Positions 55,168-61,600 of a stretch of 64,000 bases of DNA are shown here, in pieces. The notes beneath the pieces are model-generated. The model was not told where the DNA came from and did not search any database. It worked only from the letters and a program-made list of their open reading frames with translations. This stretch comes from an uncultured Chlorobiaceae bacterium (GTDB lineage Bacteria > Bacteroidota > Chlorobiia > Chlorobiales > Chlorobiaceae), in assembly GCA_903822595.1 (NCBI GenBank), contig CAIJPS010000103.1, positions 37,353 through 101,352 of the forward strand. Reading direction: 5' to 3'. Positions within the stretch are counted from its first letter, which is position 1. Each line of letters begins with the position of its first letter. The position numbers and the translations under genes are program-made.

Positions 55168-56736
55168 ATGGGTAGCAAGATTGACCAGAAGGATATTAAC
55201 AATGCTGCATGGGCAGCGTGTGACACTTTCCGGGGTGTTGTCGATCCGGCACAGTATAAAGACTACATCCTCGTGATGCTGTTTTTAAAGTACATCTCGG
55301 ACGTCTGGCAGGATCATTACGAAACATACCAGAAGCAGTACGGCAGTGATGATGCCCGAATCCTTCGCAAAATGGAGCGGGAGCGCTTTGTGCTCCCGGT
55401 TATCAGACTGACCGAAAAAAACAGGGAGACCGGCGAAGTAGCGCTTCTTGAGGAGTTTCCGGCAACATACTCCAGCCTTTATGAGCGAAGGGCTGCGTCT
55501 AATATCGGCGAGCTGATCAATATTGTTCTCGATCACATTGAGGAATCCAACAAAAACAAACTCGAAGGGGTTTTCCGGAATATCGACTTTAATAGCGAGT
55601 CAAATCTTGGGAAGACCAAAGATCGTAACCGCCGGTTGAAGCAATTGCTTGAAGACTTTTGCAAGCCGCAGTTGAACATGAAGCCCAGCCTTGTTTCAGA
55701 GGATGTCATTGGCAACACCTATATCTACCTGATAGAGCGTTTTGCCTCGGATTCAGGTAAAAAGGCCGGAGAGTTTTTCACCCCGCTAAAGGTTACGGAG
55801 CTCGTTGCCAAACTGGCGAAACCAAAACCCGGTGACCGTATCTGTGATCCAGCCTGCGGTTCCGGCGGTCTTCTGGTACAGGCGGCCAAAGTGGTTGGTG
55901 ACCGTAATTTCGCTTTGTTCGGTCAGGAGTCCAACGGGAGCACATGGGCGCTCTGCCGCATGAATATGTTTCTTCACAGTTTCGACAGTGCCCGCATTGA
56001 GTGGTGTGACACCCTGAACAGCCCCCTTCTGGTGGAAAATGACCGCCTGATGAAATTCAACTGCGTTGTGGCTAATCCTCCATTCTCGCTCGACAAGTGG
56101 GGCGCGGAAAATGCCGAAAACGATCAGTATAACAGGTTCTGGCGTGGGGTTCCGCCAAAGGGGAAAGGTGACTGGGCTTTTATCAGCCACATGATTGAAA
56201 CAGCGCTTGAAAAAGAGGGGCGTGTTGCAGTGGTTGTCCCTCATGGAGTGCTGTTCAGGGGCGCTGCCGAGGGGCGCATTCGCCAGAAAATGATCGAAGA
56301 AAACCTGCTTGATGCGGTAATCGGGCTGCCGGGCAATCTTTTTCCTACCACCAATATTCCGGTTGCCATACTGGTGTTTGACCGCTCCCGGGAAAAAGGC
56401 GGACACAGGGAGTCATGCAGGGAGGTGCTCTTTGTTGATGCCAGTCGGGAGTTTGTATCAGGCAAAAATCAGAACACTCTTTCCGAAGAACAGGTCGAAA
56501 AGATCATGCGGGTCTACAGCGAAGGTAAAGAGGTCGAAAAATATGCCCATGTTGCCAGCTTTACCGAGATACAGGAAAACGACTTCAACCTCAATATCCC
56601 TCGCTATGTGGATACCTTTGAAGAGGAAGAGGAGATCGATATTGATGCCGTTCAGGCGGAAATTGACAAGCTGGAACAAGAGCTTGCAGAGGTGCGTCTG
56701 AAGATGGCTGAAAAGCTCAAGGAAATTCAGCGATGA
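55168..56736 (+). CDS. hsdM: Type I DNA methyltransferase subunit
   Basis: 522 residues. An N-terminal HsdM helical domain (AAWAACDTFRGVVDPAQYKDYIL) is followed by the N6-adenine methylase core, with SAM-binding DPACGSGGLLVQA and catalytic ANPPF, and a C-terminal coiled region. It methylates adenine in the recognition site and, with HsdS, forms the modification enzyme that protects host DNA. Part of the island that also encodes two specificity proteins and HsdR. Confidence 0.96.
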   Translation: MGSKIDQKDINNAAWAACDTFRGVVDPAQYKDYILVMLFLKYISDVWQDHYETYQKQYGSDDARILRKMERERFVLPVIRLTEKNRETGEVALLEEFPATYSSLYERRAASNIGELINIVLDHIEESNKNKLEGVFRNIDFNSESNLGKTKDRNRRLKQLLEDFCKPQLNMKPSLVSEDVIGNTYIYLIERFASDSGKKAGEFFTPLKVTELVAKLAKPKPGDRICDPACGSGGLLVQAAKVVGDRNFALFGQESNGSTWALCRMNMFLHSFDSARIEWCDTLNSPLLVENDRLMKFNCVVANPPFSLDKWGAENAENDQYNRFWRGVPPKGKGDWAFISHMIETALEKEGRVAVVVPHGVLFRGAAEGRIRQKMIEENLLDAVIGLPGNLFPTTNIPVAILVFDRSREKGGHRESCREVLFVDASREFVSGKNQNTLSEEQVEKIMRVYSEGKEVEKYAHVASFTEIQENDFNLNIPRYVDTFEEEEEIDIDAVQAEIDKLEQELAEVRLKMAEKLKEIQR

Positions 56737-56812
56737 AGACAAAAAGAGGATTGGTTTTCTACCCAACACCATTCATTTAAGACTGGTTAACGATGAAATA
56801 CTGAGGAACGTC

Positions 56813-57682
56813 ATGAGTAATAAAAATATAGAAAAACGATATCACGCCACTTTCGAAGAACTCAAACAGTTTACGGTGGATCATGCAGAATTCTGGTATG
56901 CTCGTGATTTGCTGATTGCCCTGGATTATTCAAGTTGGGATAAATTCAAACGGGTTATTCAAAAAGCTGTCTCGGCATGTGAAAACTCGGATCAACCATC
57001 CGTAAACCATTTTTCCCAAGTGGGGAAAATGGTCAATATCGGTTCTGGGAGTCAGCGTGAAGTCGAGGATTTCCAGCTTTCTCGTTATGCCTGTTATCTG
57101 ATTGTCCAGAACGGTGATCCATCAAAACCGGTAATCGCCAACGGTCAGACCTATTTCGCCATTCAGACCCGCAGACAGGAATTGGCTGACGATGAGGCTT
57201 TCAAGCGACTCAAGGAGGAGGAAAAACGAATCTTCCTGCGTAACGAAATGCGTGAGCACAACAAACAATTGGTGGAAACTGCTCAACAGGCGGGTGTGGA
57301 AACCACTCTCGATTTTGCCATTTTTCAGAATCATGGTTACCAGGGGCTTTATGGCGGACTGGATGCCAAGGGCATTCATCAACGCAAAGGACTGAAAAAA
57401 AGTCAGCATATCCTCGATAATATGGGCAGCACAGAGTTGGCTGCCAACCTCTTTCGTGCTACGCAGACAGATGAAAAACTCCGCAGGGAAAATGTTCAGG
57501 GAAAGACCAGCGCCAACAAGACTCATTTTGAGGTCGGTAAAAAAGTACGCCAGACCATCAAGGAACTGGGCGGCACCATGCCCGAAGAGTTGCCGAAACC
57601 TGAAGAGGATCTGAAAAAACTTGAGCGACGGGCGCAATCGCCGGAGAAAAAGCTGGGCGGAGGTAGCAATGAACAGGAATAG
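56813..57682 (+). CDS. dinD: DinD, DNA-damage-inducible protein D
   Basis: 289 residues, close to E. coli DinD (274). N-terminal BRO-like/DinD region (FWYARDLLIALDYSSWDKFKRVI), SRYACYLIVQNGDPSKPVIANGQTYFAIQTRRQE and GYQGLYGGLDAKGIHQRKGL are all diagnostic. In E. coli DinD inhibits RecA strand exchange. It is often carried inside type I restriction loci, as here between hsdM and hsdS. The C-terminal tail is charged and of low complexity. Confidence 0.93.
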   Translation: MSNKNIEKRYHATFEELKQFTVDHAEFWYARDLLIALDYSSWDKFKRVIQKAVSACENSDQPSVNHFSQVGKMVNIGSGSQREVEDFQLSRYACYLIVQNGDPSKPVIANGQTYFAIQTRRQELADDEAFKRLKEEEKRIFLRNEMREHNKQLVETAQQAGVETTLDFAIFQNHGYQGLYGGLDAKGIHQRKGLKKSQHILDNMGSTELAANLFRATQTDEKLRRENVQGKTSANKTHFEVGKKVRQTIKELGGTMPEELPKPEEDLKKLERRAQSPEKKLGGGSNEQE

Positions 57683-57695
57683 AGAGGAATCAAGA

Positions 57696-57779
57696 ATGGA
57701 TAATGGACAAATTGTCGTTGCATATGCCTGTCGCTGCCAGTTACTCCAATTGGAATGGAGCAAGGAGATTCATCAATGA
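57696..57779 (+). CDS. Short leader ORF overlapping hsdS start
   Basis: 27 codons (opening MDNGQIVVAYACRC, ending SKEIHQ) behind an AGAGGA ribosome site. Its TGA overlaps the hsdS ATG (ATGA), so it could couple hsdS translation. It may equally be the decayed start of a lost gene. Not recognised. Confidence 0.3.
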   Translation: MDNGQIVVAYACRCQLLQLEWSKEIHQ

Positions 57780-59035
57780 ATAAAAGTTGGCAAAAAACGA
57801 CACTCGGTCAGCATGTTGAGTTGCTTACAGGATATCCGTTCAAGAGTATTGAATACACAAATGATGAAAAAGCTATGCGATTATTGCGTGGAGATAATGT
57901 TGTCCAAGGCTCAATACGTTGGGATGACGTTAAAAGATGGGGAGGTTCAACAGAGACTAAAATCCTGCGATATTTTCTCAAAGAAGGTGACTTCGTTATA
58001 GCTATGGATCGTACTTGGGTTAAGGCGGGCCTGAAGGCCTCAATGATAACCAAGCAAGATACGCCATCATTGCTTGTTCAGCGAGTTGCACGCTTGAGGG
58101 TAAAGAAGGGATTGTATAGCAAAATATTACCCTTGCTAATTCGAAGTCATATGTTTGAACAGTACGTAAAAGGTGTCCAGACAGAAACTGCTGTGCCCCA
58201 CATAAGTCCCCAGCAAATAAATGATTTTCCCGTGCTGCTTCCACCCCTCCCCGAGCAAAAAGCCATTGCTGATTTGCTTTCCACCTGGGATGAGGCTATC
58301 GAGAAAATCGAACGTCTGGTAAAAGTGCAAGTAAAGATGCTTAAGCAAATATCGAGATGGTTACTGTTTGGGTATAAGAGACTTGATAATCGAAAGGTGA
58401 ACTTATCTGACGGACGTTATTTCAAATATCCTTGCGATTGGGAACTTCTCAAAATCAGTAAAATCGCAAAGGATATATCCGCAAGAAACGGAACTTCGGA
58501 CGAAATGGTTTTATCATGCTCAAAATATGATGGTTTCGTTAACTCTTTGGATTATTTCGGTAAACAAGTATTCAGTAGTGATACATCGAATTACAAGGTG
58601 ATTAAAAAAGGGCAGTTTGGGTATCCGTCCAATCATGTTGAGGAAGGATCAATTGGTCTTCTTGAGCATTGCGAAAAAGGAATTGTAAGCCCTATCTATG
58701 TAATATTCGAAGTTTCGAAAGAGAAGATATATCCACCATATTTAATAAAGCTTCTTAAAACAAATATTTACAAGCACATCTTTCAAGTCACTACAAGTTC
58801 ATCAGTTGATCGTCGAGGTGGTTTACGATGGATAGATTTCTCTAAGATTAGGGTGCCAATTCCTCCCCTTGAAGAACAACAGCAAATTGCCGAGACCTTG
58901 AATGCGGCCCAGAAAGAAATTGATCTTCTTAGGCAATTACTTGATAAATATAAATCGCAGAAACGCGGGTTAATGCAAAAGATGCTAACTGGAGAATGGC
59001 GGGTAAAACCTGAGATGGTGATGGGCTATGAGTGA
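57776..59035 (+). CDS. hsdS: Type I restriction specificity subunit, full length
   Basis: 419 residues from the ATG at 57776, with GGAG 8 bases upstream. Two target-recognition domains, each ending in the conserved helix: first LPPLPEQKAIADLLSTWDEA then IEKIERL (about 160-190), second IPPLEEQQQIAETLNAAQKEI then KYKSQKRGLMQKMLTGEWRV at the end. It sets the bipartite recognition site for HsdM and HsdR. The last 8 bases overlap the RAYT gene. Its base composition is more AT-rich than its neighbours, usual for exchanged TRDs. Confidence 0.94.
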   Translation: MNKSWQKTTLGQHVELLTGYPFKSIEYTNDEKAMRLLRGDNVVQGSIRWDDVKRWGGSTETKILRYFLKEGDFVIAMDRTWVKAGLKASMITKQDTPSLLVQRVARLRVKKGLYSKILPLLIRSHMFEQYVKGVQTETAVPHISPQQINDFPVLLPPLPEQKAIADLLSTWDEAIEKIERLVKVQVKMLKQISRWLLFGYKRLDNRKVNLSDGRYFKYPCDWELLKISKIAKDISARNGTSDEMVLSCSKYDGFVNSLDYFGKQVFSSDTSNYKVIKKGQFGYPSNHVEEGSIGLLEHCEKGIVSPIYVIFEVSKEKIYPPYLIKLLKTNIYKHIFQVTTSSSVDRRGGLRWIDFSKIRVPIPPLEEQQQIAETLNAAQKEIDLLRQLLDKYKSQKRGLMQKMLTGEWRVKPEMVMGYE

Positions 59036-59681
59036 AGTCCCCGGGAACGCGGAGCCCCAGCTCCGCATAAACAACGAATGGCGATCTCGCGGCTATCTTC
59101 CGCATCGAGAACGTATCGGCTTGTTGCAGTCCATCACCTTTCGTCTGGCTGACAGCTTGCCACAGGAAAAGTTGCGGGAGTTGGAGATGGTGAAGAATGC
59201 GGAGCTGGGGCTCCGCGTTCCCGGCGTGGATGTGGAGAAGCGGAAACGGATAGAGGTATGGCTTAATGCCGGAATGGGTAGCTGTGCTTTGGGTCATCCG
59301 CAGATGGCCGCAGTGATGCAGGACACTTTACTGAAATTTGATGAGCAGAAGTACCACCTTGTGGCGTGGTGCATCATGCCCAATCATGTGCATGTGCTTC
59401 TTGAACCAAAGGTTAAGCTGTCAAAAATAGTTCAGTCGTGGAAATCTTTTACAGGTCGTTGGGCGATGAAGCATAATGCGGAGCTGGGGCTTTCCGCGTC
59501 CAGGTTTTGGATGCATGATTACTGGGATCGTTATATCCGGGATGAACAACACCTCCTGTTTGTCATTGACTATATACACAACAACCCGGTGAAAGCAGGT
59601 TTGTGTCTGAAGGAAACTGACTGGCTTTGGAGTAGCGCATACATGTTCAATGCCTCAATAAAGAATCAACACATGGAGTGA
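59028..59681 (+). CDS. REP-associated tyrosine transposase (RAYT, Y1/TnpA_REP)
   Basis: 217 residues. The HUH motif is seen as PNHVHVLLEP (His120, His122) and the family end YIHNNPVKAGL carries a Tyr (Tyr182) in the usual catalytic place. RAYTs cut and join single-stranded REP hairpins. Strikingly, three palindromic REP-like units lie inside this gene, in frame, encoding NAEPQLR, NAELGLRVPG and NAELGLS at residues 7, 57 and 150. The start overlaps the hsdS stop by 8 bases. Inserted in the restriction island between hsdS and fic. Confidence 0.9.
   Translation: MSEVPGNAEPQLRINNEWRSRGYLPHRERIGLLQSITFRLADSLPQEKLRELEMVKNAELGLRVPGVDVEKRKRIEVWLNAGMGSCALGHPQMAAVMQDTLLKFDEQKYHLVAWCIMPNHVHVLLEPKVKLSKIVQSWKSFTGRWAMKHNAELGLSASRFWMHDYWDRYIRDEQHLLFVIDYIHNNPVKAGLCLKETDWLWSSAYMFNASIKNQHME
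59041..59068 (+). repeat. REP-like palindrome copy 1, inside the RAYT gene
   Basis: 28 bases whose reverse complement is identical to 59197-59224. The core GCGGAGC-CCCA-GCTCCGC is itself a hairpin with a 7-bp stem. Codes for PGNAEPQLR in the transposase. Confidence 0.9.
59197..59224 (-). repeat. REP-like palindrome copy 2, inverted relative to copy 1
   Basis: Exact inverted match to 59041-59068 over 28 bases, with core GCGGAGC-TGGG-GCTCCGC. Codes for NAELGLRVPG. Copies 1 and 2 could also pair with each other to form a long stem enclosing 128 bases. Confidence 0.9.
59476..59504 (-). repeat. REP-like palindrome copy 3, imperfect
   Basis: Begins like copy 2 (ATGCGGAGCTGGGGCT) but then reads TTCCGCGTCCAGG, with one extra T and changes in the second arm. 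Codes for NAELGLSAS. An older or degenerate copy in the same gene and orientation as copy 2. Confidence 0.75.
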
Positions 59682-59788
59682 CGCTCATTGCTTCTGCTGA
59701 CTACCGTGAAGGCAAGACAATCGATCTGGCGGTGAAGGCGATGGTTGACAAGGTTGAAGCTCGATCGAAGATTTTTGAATTGATATAA
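59678..59788 (+). CDS. Short ORF after RAYT, possible gene remnant
   Basis: 36 codons from a GTG that overlaps the RAYT stop (GTGA), opening TLIASADYREGKTIDLAVKA and ending KIFELI. The composition is protein-like and the frame is clean, but it is too short for any family I recognise. Probably the 3' end of a gene interrupted or deleted when RAYT or fic arrived. Confidence 0.4.
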   Translation: MTLIASADYREGKTIDLAVKAMVDKVEARSKIFELI

Positions 59789-59801
59789 ATACACAATTCT
59801 T

Positions 59802-60545
59802 ATGCCTGATTTCAATATACTCGACAAGCTCAAACAAAGGCTTGACTCCTACCGGCCGCTGCCGCCGGAGATTGTTGCCAATCTTCATGAAGACTTGGTT
59901 CTGCGCTGGACGTACAACTCGAATGCTATCGAAGGCAATACCCTGACGCTCAAGGAGACGAAAGTTGCCCTTGAGGGAATAACGGTTGGTGGTAAAACCA
60001 TCCGGGAGCATTTCGAGGCAATCAATCACCGGGAAGCTATCTATTATGTTGAAGCGCTTGTTCAACAGCATGAGCCTCTCAGCGAATGGCAGATCAAGTC
60101 AGTCCATCAGTTGATCTTGAAGAATATCGATGATACTCATGCTGGCGTGTACCGGAAAACCAATGTGATCATTGCCGGTGCGGATCACGTTCCGCCAGAC
60201 GCCCTGCATGTTGAAAGCGAAATGCAGGGGTTCATCAACTGGTACAAAGAACAAGCGCCTTCGCTTCATCCGGTTGAACGAGCGGCAAGGGTTCATGCCG
60301 ATTTTGTGAAAATCCATCCCTTCACTGATGGCAATGGCCGAACATCTCGCCTCTTGATGAACCTTGAGCTGATGAAGGACGGGTATCCGCCAGTGGTTCT
60401 TCCGGTAGAAAAGCGACTGGAGTATTACGAGGCTCTGGATGCCGCCCATACGAAGCAGGATTACGAGCCATTTCTGGCTCTGATCGCCGAGGTTGTCGAG
60501 GTTGGATTCAAACCGTATTGGCTCGCTTTGGGAGTACATCCATGA
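59802..60545 (+). CDS. Fic-domain protein (AMP transferase), class II
   Basis: 247 residues. The Fic motif HPFTDGNGRTSR is complete, with catalytic His and the nucleotide-binding GNGR. An inhibitory helix motif SNAIEGN (S-x3-E-G) sits near residue 40, placing it in class II, with the inhibitory helix upstream in the same chain. Such enzymes add AMP to a target Tyr, Ser or Thr and are held off until activated. The flap strand GVYRKTNVIIAG is also seen. Its stop overlaps the rhuM start (ATGA). Toxin-like cargo in the restriction island. Confidence 0.93.
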   Translation: MPDFNILDKLKQRLDSYRPLPPEIVANLHEDLVLRWTYNSNAIEGNTLTLKETKVALEGITVGGKTIREHFEAINHREAIYYVEALVQQHEPLSEWQIKSVHQLILKNIDDTHAGVYRKTNVIIAGADHVPPDALHVESEMQGFINWYKEQAPSLHPVERAARVHADFVKIHPFTDGNGRTSRLLMNLELMKDGYPPVVLPVEKRLEYYEALDAAHTKQDYEPFLALIAEVVEVGFKPYWLALGVHP

Positions 60546-61555
60546 CCAACTCTGACCTGCTTATCTACCAGGCCCCGGATGGTAGAATAAAAATAGATGT
60601 GCGGCTTGAAGATGAAACGGTCTGGCTGACGCAGGCACATCTATGTGAACTCTTTCAGAAGTCAAAAGCAACCATCAGCGAGCATATCAAGCATATCTTT
60701 GAAGAGTGTGAGTTGAACGAAGAGTCAGTTGTTCGGAATTTCCGAACAACTGCGACCGATGAGAAAAGCTATGATGTTCGATATTACAATCTTGATGTCA
60801 TCATTTCGGTGGGTTACCGAGTCAAATCGCAGCAGGGTACGCGGTTCCGGATATGGGCGACGCAGCGGCTGAAAGAGTATATCGTAAAAGGTTTTTTGCT
60901 GAATGATGAGCGGTTCAAGAGTGGCAGTTCGATGAACTATTTCACAGAACTCCAGGAGCGCATACGCGAGATTCGGTTGTCGGAACGCTTCTTTTACCAG
61001 AAGATCAAAGATATCTACACCACCAGCATCGATTATGATCCCGGAGCTGAAAGCACCATCGCCTTTTTCAAGGTGGTGCAGAATAAGTTACTCTGGGCAA
61101 TCAGCAAGCAGACAGCAGCGGAACTGGTTTATCGCCGTGCTGATGCTTCACTGCCGCTGATGGGAATGCTCTCCTTTGACAAAGAGGGAGTGCCTGTACG
61201 CAAGGGCGATGCGGGCATCGCAAAAAATTATCTCAAGGAAGATGAAATCAAATTGCTTGGTCTGCTGGTGGAGCAATACCTTGCTTTTGCGGAAGTGATG
61301 GCGCAGCAGCGAACGCCGATGTACATGAAGGACTGGATTCAGCGCCTCGATTCGATTATTCAGCTTAATGGTCGCGAACTGCTTACCCACGCAGGTACAA
61401 TCAGCCATCAGATAGCACTGGAAAAGTCGGCACTGGAATACAGCAAGTACAAAGAGGCTCAGAAGCAGACGCAGCAGGAAGTGAATCTTCGGGAACTTGA
61501 AAAGGATTTGCAACAACTGAAATCTATCCGCGACGTGGATGATAACGGTGCATAA
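60542..61555 (+). CDS. rhuM: RhuM-family protein
   Basis: 337 residues from the ATG at 60542, overlapping the fic stop. The opening ETVWLTQAHLCELFQKSKATISEHIKHIFEE is the DNA-binding-like RhuM head, followed by YYNLDVIISVGYRVKSQQGTRFRIWATQRLKEYIVKGF. The C-terminal half has Fic/DOC-associated helices and a coiled end. RhuM was first named as a Salmonella island protein; its role is unknown, but it recurs next to Fic and in type I restriction loci. Here it completes a fic-rhuM pair. Confidence 0.9.
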   Translation: MTNSDLLIYQAPDGRIKIDVRLEDETVWLTQAHLCELFQKSKATISEHIKHIFEECELNEESVVRNFRTTATDEKSYDVRYYNLDVIISVGYRVKSQQGTRFRIWATQRLKEYIVKGFLLNDERFKSGSSMNYFTELQERIREIRLSERFFYQKIKDIYTTSIDYDPGAESTIAFFKVVQNKLLWAISKQTAAELVYRRADASLPLMGMLSFDKEGVPVRKGDAGIAKNYLKEDEIKLLGLLVEQYLAFAEVMAQQRTPMYMKDWIQRLDSIIQLNGRELLTHAGTISHQIALEKSALEYSKYKEAQKQTQQEVNLRELEKDLQQLKSIRDVDDNGA

Positions 61556-61600
61556 TCCTGTCCTTTCGCCCCTTCCGTGATAAAAAAAAGGAGTTGAGTA

